Positions 7,408 to 15,757 of a stretch of 64,000 nt of DNA are shown here, in pieces; position 1 is the stretch's first letter; every line of letters starts with the position of its first letter. Both the position numbers and the translations under genes were made by a program. Source of the DNA: Modestobacter roseus (GTDB taxonomy: Bacteria > Actinomycetota > Actinomycetes > Mycobacteriales > Geodermatophilaceae); assembly GCF_007994135.1 (NCBI RefSeq), contig NZ_VLKF01000001.1, positions 1,550,001 to 1,614,000 of the forward strand, written 5' to 3'. The notes below the pieces were generated by a model. The model saw nothing but the letters and a program-made list of their open reading frames with translations, was not told the DNA's origin and made no database searches.

Positions 7408-8055
7408 ATGACCGAGCAGCACGCACACGCCTTCGACCGGGCGTACTGGGAGGAGCACTGGCACCAGCGCGCCGCCGGCGAGGGCTCGACGGGCCCCGCC
7501 GCCAGCCCGCACCTCGCTCCCAGCCCCCACCTGGCCCGCGAGCTCGGGGACCTGCCGCCGGGGACGGCGCTCGACGCCGGCTGCGGCGAGGGCGCCGAGG
7601 CGCGCTGGCTCGCCGAGCGCGGCTGGCAGGTCACCGCGGTCGACATCTCCGCCACGGCGCTGGAGCGAGCCGCGGCGCGGGCCGGCGGCGAGCGTGTGCA
7701 GTGGGTCGAGGCCGACCTCGCGGACTGGGCGCCGGACGGGCAGTTCGACCTGGTCACCACCCACTACGCCCACCCCGCCGGTCCGCAGCTGGACTTCTAC
7801 GCGCGCATCGCCGAATGGGTGGCCCCCGGCGGGACCCTGCTGATCGTCGGGCACCTGCACGGCCACACCGCGCACGTCGACGGCGAGCACCCGCCCGCCG
7901 AGGCGTCGGTCACCGCAGCCGCCGTCACCGCCCGCCTGGACCGCGCCGCGTGGGTGGTCGTCACCGCCACGGAGGGTCCGCGCACCCTCACCGCTCCCAG
8001 CGGCCGTGCCGTGACCCTGCACGACGTCGTCGTGCGCGCCACCCGCCGCGGCTGA
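7408..8055 (+). CDS. Class I SAM-dependent methyltransferase
   Basis: 215 residues. Motif I is ALDAGCGEGAEA (residues about 53-64), followed by VTAVDISATALERAA (acidic residue binding the ribose), VEADLADW and the post-motif WVAPGGTLLIVGH. N-terminal FDRAYWEEHW is typical of the tellurite-resistance/thiopurine-like Methyltransf_25 group; substrate is unknown. ATG preceded by GAGGAGG eight to ten bases upstream. It is divergent from the XRE-cupin regulator and 77 bases ahead of an MFS pump, so the two may be one transcription unit handling a toxic small molecule. Confidence 0.85.
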   Translation: MTEQHAHAFDRAYWEEHWHQRAAGEGSTGPAASPHLAPSPHLARELGDLPPGTALDAGCGEGAEARWLAERGWQVTAVDISATALERAAARAGGERVQWVEADLADWAPDGQFDLVTTHYAHPAGPQLDFYARIAEWVAPGGTLLIVGHLHGHTAHVDGEHPPAEASVTAAAVTARLDRAAWVVVTATEGPRTLTAPSGRAVTLHDVVVRATRRG

Positions 8056-8132
8056 CCGCTCTCCCCCGCTCCTCCCCAGCGCCCGGACGCCGGTCCCGGC
8101 GCCGCTTCCCCCTGCCCTCCGGAGAGGACCCC

Positions 8133-9701
8133 ATGAGCACCGACCTCCCTGCCCACCCGGCCGCGGACGCGCCCGTCACCGACCCCCGCCAGCGGCGCGC
8201 GATCCTGCTCGCGGCCTGCATCGCGCTGATGGCCGTCATCGCCTCGGTGTCCGGGCTGAACGTCGCCCAGCCCGACCTCGCCGTCGAGTTCGACGCCTCG
8301 CAGAGCGCCGTGCTGTGGATGATCAACGCCTACACGATCACCCTGGCGGCGTTGCTGCTCCCGCTCGGCGCGGTCGGCGACCGGTGGGGCCGGCGGCCGG
8401 TGCTGCTCACCGGGCTGGCGGTCTTCGGCCTCGCGAACGCCGCTGCCGGGCTCGCGCCCACGGCCGAGGTCGTGGTCGCCGCCCGGGTCCTCAGCGGGGT
8501 CGGCGCGGCGATGATCATGCCGGTCACCCTCGCCGTCATCACCGCCACCTTCCCCGAGGGCGAGCGCGCGAAGGGCATCGGCGTGTGGACCGCCGTCGCC
8601 GGGGGCGGCGGTATCCTCGGCATGTACCTGTCCGCGGTGCTGGTCGACGTGGAGACCTGGCGGTGGCTGTTCGTCCTGCCGATCGCGCTCGTCCTGGCCG
8701 CCGTCGTCCTGGCGCTGCGGTCGGTGCCGAACTCACGCGAGCCCGCCGGGCACCGGTTCGACGTCGTCGGCTCGCTGACCTCGGTGGTCGCCGTGCTCGG
8801 GCTCGTCGTCGCGCTGCACGAGGGGCCGGTGCTGGGGTGGACGGCGCCCGGCCCGCTGGTGAGCCTGCTCCTCGGCGTCGCCGCCGCCGTCGGCTTCGTC
8901 GGGTGGGAGCTCCGCCGGCCCGCCCCGCTGCTCGACGTCCGGCTCTTCCGCGAGCCCGGCCTGGCCAGCGGCTCGGTGTCGCTGCTGACCGTCTTCGGCG
9001 TCCAGGCGGGCATCTTCGTGGTGCTCTTCCCGTTCTTCCAGGCCGTGCTCGGCTGGTCGGCGCTGCGCTCGACCGTGGCGCTGCTGCCGATGGCGCTGCT
9101 GATGATGACCGCCTCGACCCTCGCGCCGCGGGTCGCGGCCCGGATCGGGAGCCGCGCGACGATGACCGCCGGGATCCTGCTCGGGGCGGGCGGCCTGGTG
9201 TCCATGGCGGCCCTCGTCTCCGTCGACGGCGGCTACCGCTCGGTGCTGGCCGGGTTGCTGACCATGGGCCTGGGCATGGGCCTGTCGATGACGCCGTCCA
9301 CCGAGGCGATCACCGCGGCGCTGCCCCGCGAGCGGCAGGGCGTGGCCTCCGCCCTCAACGACGTCACCCGCGAGCTCGGGACCGCGCTGGGCGTCGCGCT
9401 GCTGGGCGCGGTGCTGTCCGCCGGGTACCGCAGCGCCGTGGGCACCCGGCTCGACGGGCTCACCGACGTCCCCGGCGGCACCGCCGACACGGCCCGTGCG
9501 GGGGTGGCCACCGCGCTCGCGGCCGCCGAGCAGGCCGGCCCGCAGGCGCAGGCGCTCGTCCGCGCGGCGCAGGAGTCCTTCGTCGACGGCTGGCAGCAGG
9601 CGATGTGGGCGGGCGCCGCCGTGCTGGCCGCCCTCGCCGTCCTGGTGGCGCTGCGCGGCCCGCGGACCGGGGCGCCCCGGCCGGCGGCTGCCCCGCGCTG
9701 A
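8133..9701 (+). CDS. MFS drug-efflux transporter, DHA2 (EmrB/QacA) family
   Basis: 522-residue membrane protein with about 14 predicted helices, the DHA2 layout. Motif A is at GDRWGRRPVLLTGLAVFG after helix 2; the helix-5 drug antiporter region is ARVLSGVGAAMIMPVTLAVI. The C-terminal half contains NDVTRELGTALGVA, a hallmark of this subfamily. It would export a hydrophobic compound using the proton gradient. ATG with GGAGAGG about six bases upstream; likely follows the methyltransferase in one operon under the XRE-cupin regulator. A hairpin follows the stop directly. Confidence 0.92.
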   Translation: MSTDLPAHPAADAPVTDPRQRRAILLAACIALMAVIASVSGLNVAQPDLAVEFDASQSAVLWMINAYTITLAALLLPLGAVGDRWGRRPVLLTGLAVFGLANAAAGLAPTAEVVVAARVLSGVGAAMIMPVTLAVITATFPEGERAKGIGVWTAVAGGGGILGMYLSAVLVDVETWRWLFVLPIALVLAAVVLALRSVPNSREPAGHRFDVVGSLTSVVAVLGLVVALHEGPVLGWTAPGPLVSLLLGVAAAVGFVGWELRRPAPLLDVRLFREPGLASGSVSLLTVFGVQAGIFVVLFPFFQAVLGWSALRSTVALLPMALLMMTASTLAPRVAARIGSRATMTAGILLGAGGLVSMAALVSVDGGYRSVLAGLLTMGLGMGLSMTPSTEAITAALPRERQGVASALNDVTRELGTALGVALLGAVLSAGYRSAVGTRLDGLTDVPGGTADTARAGVATALAAAEQAGPQAQALVRAAQESFVDGWQQAMWAGAAVLAALAVLVALRGPRTGAPRPAAAPR

Positions 9702-9728
9702 CCTCCGGGCCGGTCGGCCGGGGAGGTC
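9700..9728 (+). terminator. Hairpin after MFS gene
   Basis: Stem GACCTCC (9700-9706) with GGAGGTC (9722-9728) enclosing an inner GGCCG-GT-CGGCC hairpin. It begins inside the stop codon of the MFS gene. No T-run, as is common for terminators in high-GC actinobacteria. Confidence 0.55.
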
Positions 9729-9934
9729 GGCCTCGGCCGCCCCGCGCGCCGTCCTCGTCGCCGTCGTCACGGTCGTCGCCGCTCCCGCGCTGGACCGGCA
9801 CCGCGACCGGTCGCAGAGTCCCCTGGGAACCTCCGGCCGCCACGTGCGGCGACGGGCGGTTCGTCGTCCCCACTCCCAGATCTCTCCCTGGACCTCCCAG
9901 GAGCCGGCCAGCGCGACCGGCCACGCTCCCGGCC

Positions 9935-10849
9935 ATGACGACGATCGAGGTACGGGGGCTGACCAAGCGGTACGGCCCGCAGACCGTGGTGGACGACCTG
10001 ACGTTCACCGTCGAGCCCGGGCAGGTGACCGGCTTCCTCGGCCCCAACGGGGCGGGCAAGTCGACGACGATGAAGATGATCATGGGCCTGGTGGCGCCGA
10101 CCCACGGCGCGGCCACCATCGGCGGCCGCCGCCACGGCGACCTCCGCTCACCGTTGACCGAGGTGGGGGCGCTGCTCGACGCGTCCGCCGTGCACCCCGG
10201 CCGGACGGCGTACGACCACCTGCTGGCGCTGGCGGTGAGCAACGGCCTCCCCCGCGACCGGGTCGACCGGGCGCTGTCCCGCACCGGCCTGGAGAGCGTG
10301 GCGGGCCGGCGGGCCGGCGGCTTCTCGCTGGGCATGCGCCAGCGGCTGGGCATCGCGGCCACGCTGCTCGGCGACCCGCGCGTGCTGCTGTTCGACGAGC
10401 CGGTGAACGGCCTGGACCCCGAGGGCATCCGCTGGATCCGGGAGTTCATGCGCTCGCTGGCCGCCGAGGGCCGCACGGTGCTCGTGTCCAGCCACCTGAT
10501 GAGCGAGATGGCGCAGACCGCCGACCACCTCGTCGTCGTCGGCCGCGGGCGGCTGATCGCCGACACCGGCATCGGCGACCTCGTGCGCGCCGCCGGCGCG
10601 GGCACCGTGCTCGTCCGCACCGACGAGGCCGGCACCTTCGCCCGGCGGCTGACCGCCGCCGGGGCCACCGTGCGTGAGGCGCCCGAGGCCGCGCTGGTCG
10701 TCTCCGGCCTGACCGGGGAGGAGATCGGCCGGCTCGCCGCCCGGTCCGGCACCGCGCTCAGCGAGCTCACCCCCCAGGTCCCCTCGCTGGAGGACGCCTT
10801 CATGGAGCTGACCCGGGACAGCGTCGAGTACGCAGGGGCGGCGGCGTGA
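9935..10849 (+). CDS. ABC exporter ATP-binding protein (DrrA/BcrA type)
   Basis: 304-residue ATPase. Walker A GPNGAGKST is at about residues 36-44, signature FSLGMRQRLGIA replaces the classic LSGGQ, and Walker B LLFDEPVNGLDPEG is at about 152-165. The SLGMRQR form and 60-residue C-terminal tail are typical of the bacitracin/lantibiotic/drug exporter group. A membrane partner starts four bases before its stop, and a two-component system follows, a common arrangement for antimicrobial sensing and export. The 233-base region upstream holds only the MFS hairpin and no further gene. Confidence 0.92.
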   Translation: MTTIEVRGLTKRYGPQTVVDDLTFTVEPGQVTGFLGPNGAGKSTTMKMIMGLVAPTHGAATIGGRRHGDLRSPLTEVGALLDASAVHPGRTAYDHLLALAVSNGLPRDRVDRALSRTGLESVAGRRAGGFSLGMRQRLGIAATLLGDPRVLLFDEPVNGLDPEGIRWIREFMRSLAAEGRTVLVSSHLMSEMAQTADHLVVVGRGRLIADTGIGDLVRAAGAGTVLVRTDEAGTFARRLTAAGATVREAPEAALVVSGLTGEEIGRLAARSGTALSELTPQVPSLEDAFMELTRDSVEYAGAAA

Positions 10850-11649
10850 GCGCCCGGGTCGACGCCCCGGCGCCGCGCGCCGGCTTCGCGCACGCCGTCG
10901 GCGCGGAGTGGGTCAAGTTCCGCAGCCTGCGCTCCACCTGGGCCACCCTGGCCGGCCTCTTCGCCGTCGCCCTCGGCGTCACCGCGCTGTCGATGGGATC
11001 GGCCCGGGAGCTGCACGCCGAGACGCTCGCCGGCGGTGACGTGTGGGATCCGACGAACGTCAGCCTGACCTCCTACCTGGTGGCGCAGCTGGTCATCGGC
11101 GTGCTGGGCATCCTGGTCGTCACCTCGGAGTACGCCACCGGGCTGATCCAGACGTCGCTGGCCGCCACGCCCGCCCGCGCCCGGTTGCTCGGCGCCAAGG
11201 TCGTGCTGGCGGCCGCCGTGTCCCTCGTGGCCGGGCAGGCGCTCGCGTTCGCCGCCTTCTCCCTGGGCCAGCTGCTGCTGCGCGCGCAGGACGTGCCCAG
11301 CGCCTCCCTCGGTGACCCCGGCGTGCTCGCCGCGGTGACCGGTGGCGGCCTCTACCTCGCCGCGATCGCCCTGCTGTCGGTCGGTCTGGGCGCGCTCCTG
11401 CGGGCCACGGCCGGCGCGCTCGCCACCCTGGTCGGCATCGTGTTCCTCGTGCCCGCGATGGCCGGGCTCCTCCCCTCCTGGCTGCAGGGCCTGGTCCACT
11501 ACTGGCCCAGCACGGGCGCGGCAGCGGTCATGGCCGTCGCCCCGGTGCCCGGCGAGCCCGACCCGTGGCTGAACCTGGGCGGGCTGTACCTCGGGGTCGC
11601 CGCGGTGCTGGCCGCCGCCGTCGTCGTCTTCCGACGGCGCGACGTGTGA
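10846..11649 (+). CDS. ABC-2 type membrane permease
   Basis: 267 residues, about six hydrophobic helices (for instance LAGLFAVALGVTAL, VAQLVIGVLGILVVTS, AAVTGGGLYLAAIALLSVGLGALL). N-terminal AEWVKFRSLRSTWATL is the typical entry of actinobacterial ABC-2 permeases. GTG start overlaps the ATPase stop, so the pair forms one transporter. Ends 34 bases before the response-regulator start. Exported substrate unknown. Confidence 0.88.
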   Translation: MSARVDAPAPRAGFAHAVGAEWVKFRSLRSTWATLAGLFAVALGVTALSMGSARELHAETLAGGDVWDPTNVSLTSYLVAQLVIGVLGILVVTSEYATGLIQTSLAATPARARLLGAKVVLAAAVSLVAGQALAFAAFSLGQLLLRAQDVPSASLGDPGVLAAVTGGGLYLAAIALLSVGLGALLRATAGALATLVGIVFLVPAMAGLLPSWLQGLVHYWPSTGAAAVMAVAPVPGEPDPWLNLGGLYLGVAAVLAAAVVVFRRRDV

Positions 11650-11670
11650 GCCGGCCCGCGCTCGGGTGCC

Positions 11671-11676
11671 TACCCT
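11671..11676 (+). promoter_or_regulatory. -10 element, probable leaderless promoter of the response regulator
   Basis: TACCCT followed by seven bases and then GTG at 11684, with no Shine-Dalgarno sequence. This geometry is what leaderless actinobacterial transcripts show, so the two-component genes may have a promoter of their own besides read-through from the ABC genes. Confidence 0.5.
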
Positions 11677-11683
11677 GTCCGCC

Positions 11684-12415
11684 GTGGACCGGGCCGGCGC
11701 GGCGATGACGTCCCGCGGCGGCGGGGAGCGGCTGCTCGTGGTGGAGGACGACGCCACCGTCCGGGAGCTGCTCGCCGCCGCCCTGCGCTTCGCCGGCTTC
11801 ACCGTGGCCTCCGCCGCGACCGGGGCCGAGGCCTTGGCCGCGGGGACCACGGAGCCACCGGACCTGGTGCTGCTGGACGTGATGCTCCCCGACGTGGACG
11901 GCTTCGAGGTGGTGCGGCGGCTGCGGGAACTGCGCGTCGACGGCGGCCACGGGCCGGTGCCGGTCCTCTTCCTCACCGCCCGGGACGGGCAGACGGACAA
12001 GGTCACCGGCCTCACCCTCGGCGCCGACGACTACGTGACCAAGCCCTTCGACCTCGAGGAGCTCGTCGTCCGGATCCGCGCCGTCCTGCGCCGGACCAAC
12101 GGGCACCGGAGCGACGTGCTCACCGTGGGCACGCTGGCGCTGGACACCGACGGGCACCAGGTGACCCGGGCCGGCCGGCCGGTGCGCCTGTCCCCGACGG
12201 AGTTCCGGCTGCTGCGCCACCTGATGGAGAACGCCGGCCGGGTGGTGACCAAGGCGCAGGTCCTCGACCGGGTCTGGCACTACGACTTCAACGGCGACGC
12301 CAGCATCGTCGACACCTACATCTCCTACCTGCGGCGCAAGGTGGACACCGAGGAGCCCCGGCTGATCCAGACCGTGCACGGGGTGGGCTACGTGCTGCGC
12401 GAGCCCCGGCGGTGA
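11684..12415 (+). CDS. OmpR/PhoB-family response regulator
   Basis: About 243 residues. Receiver domain: acidic pair in VVEDDA, phospho-acceptor Asp65 in LLDVMLPDVDG, Thr/Ser in FLTARD and Lys in VTKPF. C-terminal winged helix with LSPTEFRLLRHLMENAGRVV and a YISYLRRKVD recognition helix, ending in the conserved VHGVGYVLR. Start choice: GTG 11684 fits a leaderless start; ATG 11705 would remove seven residues; GTG 11666 lies before the -10. Overlaps the kinase gene by four bases. Confidence 0.92.
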   Translation: MDRAGAAMTSRGGGERLLVVEDDATVRELLAAALRFAGFTVASAATGAEALAAGTTEPPDLVLLDVMLPDVDGFEVVRRLRELRVDGGHGPVPVLFLTARDGQTDKVTGLTLGADDYVTKPFDLEELVVRIRAVLRRTNGHRSDVLTVGTLALDTDGHQVTRAGRPVRLSPTEFRLLRHLMENAGRVVTKAQVLDRVWHYDFNGDASIVDTYISYLRRKVDTEEPRLIQTVHGVGYVLREPRR

Positions 12416-13905
12416 GGTCCCCGCTCCGCCGGCTGTCACTGCGCGCGCGGTTGCTGCTGGTCACCGCCGGGCTGCTGCTGGCCGGGCTCGCGCTGATCGG
12501 CGTCGTCGTCTCCGAGCAGCTGCAGCGGCACCAGCTCGACCGGCTCGACGCCCAGCTCGGGTCGCTGACCGCCCTGGTGGCCCGGGCCGCGCCCACCGGG
12601 CCGGTCCCGGACGGCGGCGCCGCACCCCGTGCCGAGCTGCTCGACCCGGCCCTCGAACTCGTCGGTGCGCCGTACGTCGTGTACCTGGACGCCGACGGCG
12701 AGGTGGTGGACGGGCTCCTCTCCTCGGGGTTGACCGGCTCGGGGTTGACCGGCTCCGCGTTGACCGGCTCCGCGCTGCCGGCGCCCGCGCGGCTGCGGGA
12801 GGTGCCCACCGACGGTTCGGCCGTCGACCTGCCGGCCGCGGACGGGTCGGGGCGCTGGCGGGCCGCCGCCCGGCCCACCGGCGACGGCCGCGGGGTGGTG
12901 GTCGCGGCGGCGCCGCTCGCCGAGCTGGACGCCACCGTCGACCGGCTGCGGACCGCCAGCGTCGTCGGCGGGCTGGTGCTGCTCGGGCTGCTGAGCGCGG
13001 TCGGCTGGTTCGCGCTCGGCCGGGGGCTGCGGCCGCTGCGGCGGATCGAGACCACGGCGGCGGCGATCGCCGACGGCGACCTCACCCGGCGGGTGCCCGC
13101 CCTGGCACCGTCGAGTACCGAGATCGGGCACCTCGGCGGGTCGCTGAACACCATGTTCGGCCAGCTGGAACGGGCCTTCGCCGACCGGGCGGCGGCCGAG
13201 GCGCGGATGCGGACCTTCGTCGAGGACGTCAGCCACGAGCTGCGCACCCCGCTGTTCGGCATCAGCGGCACAACGGAGCTGTACCGGATGGGTGCGCTGC
13301 CCGAGCGGGCCGACGTCGACCGGGCGATGTCCCGCATCGCCGGGGAGGCCGCCCGGCTCACCGCGCTGACCCAGGACCTGCTGCTCCTCGCCCAGCTCGA
13401 CCAGACCCTGGAGGCCCAGCTGGACCGGGCACCGATGGACCTGCGCACCCTGGCCACCGAGGCGCGGCTGGAGCTGCACGCCCTCGACCCGGAGCGTTCG
13501 GTGCGGCTGACCGGGCCGGGCGGTTCCGGCGCGCCCGGCCCGGCACCGGTCACCGCCGACGAGGCGCGGCTGCGCCAGGTGGTGACCAACCTCGTCGGCA
13601 ACGCCGCCGCGCACACACCCCCGGGCTCGCCGGTGCGCATCGGCGTGGGCACCGTGGGCGGCCGCGCCGTGCTCGACGTCGTCGACGAGGGCCCGGGGAT
13701 GACCGCCGAGCAGGCGGCCCAGGCCTTCGACCGCTTCTACCGCGCCGACCCGTCGCGGAGCCGGGCCGGCGGCGCCAGCGCCGGGCTCGGGCTGGCGATC
13801 GCCCGGTCCCTGGCCCGGGCCTCCGGGGGCGACGTCGAGCTGGTCACCGCCCCGGGCGCAGGGGCGCGCTTCCGGCTCACCCTGCCGGTGCCGCACCAGC
13901 ACTGA
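12412..13905 (+). CDS. Sensor histidine kinase (HAMP-HisKA-HATPase_c)
   Basis: 497 residues. Helix 1 at about 13-35, an extracytoplasmic sensor to about 182, helix 2 at about 183-202, HAMP to about 255, HisKA with phospho-His275 in EDVSHELRTPL, and HATPase_c with N-box NLVGNAAAH, G1 VVDEGPGM and G2 ASAGLGLAIA. Partner of the response regulator it overlaps by four bases. Oddity: the sensor loop contains a 15-base tandem repeat encoding (S/G)LTGS-type units at about residues 105-122. Confidence 0.93.
   Translation: MRSPLRRLSLRARLLLVTAGLLLAGLALIGVVVSEQLQRHQLDRLDAQLGSLTALVARAAPTGPVPDGGAAPRAELLDPALELVGAPYVVYLDADGEVVDGLLSSGLTGSGLTGSALTGSALPAPARLREVPTDGSAVDLPAADGSGRWRAAARPTGDGRGVVVAAAPLAELDATVDRLRTASVVGGLVLLGLLSAVGWFALGRGLRPLRRIETTAAAIADGDLTRRVPALAPSSTEIGHLGGSLNTMFGQLERAFADRAAAEARMRTFVEDVSHELRTPLFGISGTTELYRMGALPERADVDRAMSRIAGEAARLTALTQDLLLLAQLDQTLEAQLDRAPMDLRTLATEARLELHALDPERSVRLTGPGGSGAPGPAPVTADEARLRQVVTNLVGNAAAHTPPGSPVRIGVGTVGGRAVLDVVDEGPGMTAEQAAQAFDRFYRADPSRSRAGGASAGLGLAIARSLARASGGDVELVTAPGAGARFRLTLPVPHQH
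12730..12774 (+). repeat. 3 x 15-bp in-frame tandem repeat in the kinase sensor domain
   Basis: TTGACCGGCTC(G/C)G(G/C)G at 12730-12744, 12745-12759 and 12760-12774; the last two copies are identical. It encodes repeated LTGS(G/A) in the extracytoplasmic loop, so copy-number change would keep frame. Confidence 0.9.
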
Positions 13906-13966
13906 CGCCGGCCCTCCCCGCCCGGTGCGCGACCACCGGTGCAGGGACGTGGGTCACACTGCTGCG

Positions 13967-14470
13967 GTGACCCAGCCGCCGCCGTCCCGCCCCCCGGCTC
14001 CGGCTGCCGGCCTCGACGACGTCGACCGGCGGATCGTGGCGGCCCTGCGGGCGGACGCCCGGCTGTCGGTCCGCGCGCTGGCCGAGCAGGTGCACGCCTC
14101 GCGCGCCGCGGTGCACGCCCGCGTCCAGCGGCTGGAGCGCGACGGCGTGCTGACCGGCTGGTCGGCCCGGGTCGACCCCGCGCGGCTCGGGCTGACGGTC
14201 ACCGCGTTCGTCAACCTGCGCATCGCCCAGCACGCCTGGAAGGACGTCCGGGAGCGGATCGGCGCCATCCCCGAGGTCTGGCACGCCGCGCTGGTCTCCG
14301 GTGACCACGACCTGGTGCTGCTGGTGCGCACCTCCGACGCCGGGGCGCTGCGCGACCTGGTGCTGAACACCCTGCAGGCCATCCCCGGGGTGCGTGGCAC
14401 CGAGACGGTGCTGGTGCTCGACGAACTGGGCGATCCGCTGGCCGGACAACCGGCGCGTCCCCGGGCCTGA
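13967..14470 (+). CDS. Lrp/AsnC-family transcriptional regulator (BkdR-like)
   Basis: 167 residues. N-terminal helix-turn-helix (DVDRRIVAALRADARLSVRALAEQ, VHASRAAVHARVQRLERDGV) and a C-terminal RAM/AsnC ligand domain (WHAALVSGDHDLVLLVRTSD). GTG 13967 is preferred over the in-frame GTG 13925 because a CACACT -10-like hexamer sits six bases upstream, as for leaderless genes here. It precedes the oxoacid dehydrogenase operon in the same direction by 138 bases; Lrp-family BkdR regulators of branched-chain oxoacid dehydrogenases are known in actinobacteria. Confidence 0.9.
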   Translation: MTQPPPSRPPAPAAGLDDVDRRIVAALRADARLSVRALAEQVHASRAAVHARVQRLERDGVLTGWSARVDPARLGLTVTAFVNLRIAQHAWKDVRERIGAIPEVWHAALVSGDHDLVLLVRTSDAGALRDLVLNTLQAIPGVRGTETVLVLDELGDPLAGQPARPRA

Positions 14471-14562
14471 GGCCGACCGCGCGTCCGGCCGCGGCGGCCC
14501 CGGCAGGCGCCGGGGTCCGCGCGTCCGGGACCTGCCCGCTGCTCTGGACGGGTGATCATCCC

Positions 14563-14590
14563 GGTCGCAGAGTGTGTGACACAGGTCGCA
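14563..14590 (+). promoter_or_regulatory. Direct repeat upstream of E1 alpha gene
   Basis: GGTCGCA occurs at 14563-14569 and 14584-14590, 21 bases apart, with an imperfect palindrome TGTGAC-ACAG-GTCGCA overlapping the second copy. Helical spacing upstream of the dehydrogenase operon suggests a regulator site, most simply for the adjacent Lrp protein. Confidence 0.4.
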
Positions 14591-14608
14591 CTTCTCGCGG
14601 AGGTCGTC

Positions 14609-15757
14609 ATGGCCGCTCCCCCGGTCCAGCAGTCCCACCCCGACGACCTCGTTCGCGAGCTGGCCGGTCCACCGGGGTGGGACCTGCTGCCCACCGCCGA
14701 GCCGCTCCAGCTGGTCGGCCCCACCGGGGAGCAGGTCGGCTCGCAGCTCCGGCTGCCCGCCGACGACGTGCTGCTCGACCTGCACCGGCGCATGGTGCTC
14801 GGCCGGCGGTTCGACGCCCAGGCCACCGCGCTCACCCGGCAGGGGCGGCTGGCCGTCTACCCCTCCTCGCGCGGCCAGGAGGCCTGCCAGGTCACCGCCG
14901 CCACCGTGCTGCGACCCCAGGACTGGCTGTTCCCCACCTACCGGGACTCGGTCGCCGTCGTGACCCGCGGGGTCGACCCGCTGGAGACCCTGACGCAGTT
15001 CCGCGGCGACTGGCACACCGGGTTCGACCCGTACGCGCACCGGGTCGCGCCCCAGTGCACCCCCCTGGCCACCAACACCCTGCACGCCGTGGGCCTGGCG
15101 CACGCCGCCCGGCTGCAGGGCCAGGACACCGTCGCGCTGGTGCTGCTCGGGGACGGGGCCACCAGCGAGGGGGACACCGCGGAGGCGCTCACCTGCGCGG
15201 GGGTGTGGCGGGCGCCGGTGGTCTTCCTGGTGCAGAACAACGGCTACGCGATCAGCGTGCCGCTGGCCAAGCAGACCGCCGCCCCGTCACTGGCGCACAA
15301 GGGGGTCGGGCACGGGGTCCCCGGCGTGCTCGTCGACGGCAACGACGCCGCGGCGCTGCACGCCGTGCTCACCGCCGCGGTGGCCCGCGCGGCGGCCGGG
15401 GGCGGGCCGACGCTGGTCGAGGCGCGCACGTACCGGATGGAGGCGCACACCAACGCCGACGACGCCACCCGCTACCGCAGCGCGGAGGAGGTGGCCGCCT
15501 GGCGCGACCGCGACCCGATCACCCGGCTGGAGTGCCTGCTCACCGACCGCGGGCTGCTGGACGCCCCCGCGCGCGAGGCCCTGTCCGCCGAGGCCGAGCA
15601 GCTCGCCGCGCTGGTGCGCGAGGGGACGACCCAGGAGGCCGAAGCGGACCCGCTGGCCCTGTTCGACCACGTGTACGCCGAGCCCACCGCGCAGCTGCGC
15701 GCCCAGCGGCAGCTGCTGGCCGAGGAGCTCGCGGCGCCGGCCGGGGACGACCGGTGA
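14609..15757 (+). CDS. bkdA: 2-oxoacid dehydrogenase E1 component, alpha subunit
   Basis: 382 residues. The thiamine-diphosphate motif runs GDGATSEGDTAEAL through VQNNGYAIS (about residues 183-215). The oxoacid is decarboxylated here and the acyl group passed to E2 lipoyl. ATG 14609 with GGAGGT four bases upstream (14599-14604) is chosen over an upstream in-frame GTG. Overlaps the beta-subunit gene by four bases. Two-subunit E1 plus Lrp regulator favours branched-chain oxoacids, though acetoin or pyruvate dehydrogenase cannot be excluded. Confidence 0.88.
   Translation: MAAPPVQQSHPDDLVRELAGPPGWDLLPTAEPLQLVGPTGEQVGSQLRLPADDVLLDLHRRMVLGRRFDAQATALTRQGRLAVYPSSRGQEACQVTAATVLRPQDWLFPTYRDSVAVVTRGVDPLETLTQFRGDWHTGFDPYAHRVAPQCTPLATNTLHAVGLAHAARLQGQDTVALVLLGDGATSEGDTAEALTCAGVWRAPVVFLVQNNGYAISVPLAKQTAAPSLAHKGVGHGVPGVLVDGNDAAALHAVLTAAVARAAAGGGPTLVEARTYRMEAHTNADDATRYRSAEEVAAWRDRDPITRLECLLTDRGLLDAPAREALSAEAEQLAALVREGTTQEAEADPLALFDHVYAEPTAQLRAQRQLLAEELAAPAGDDR

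Noticed and set aside
7353-10849. Long open frames in other phases over the MFS and ABC genes
   Set aside because: Low-complexity Arg-rich translations without motifs; the real frames carry complete families.
13925-13966. Longer N-terminus for the Lrp regulator
   Set aside because: The extra residues do not resemble the family and would place the start upstream of the -10-like CACACT element.
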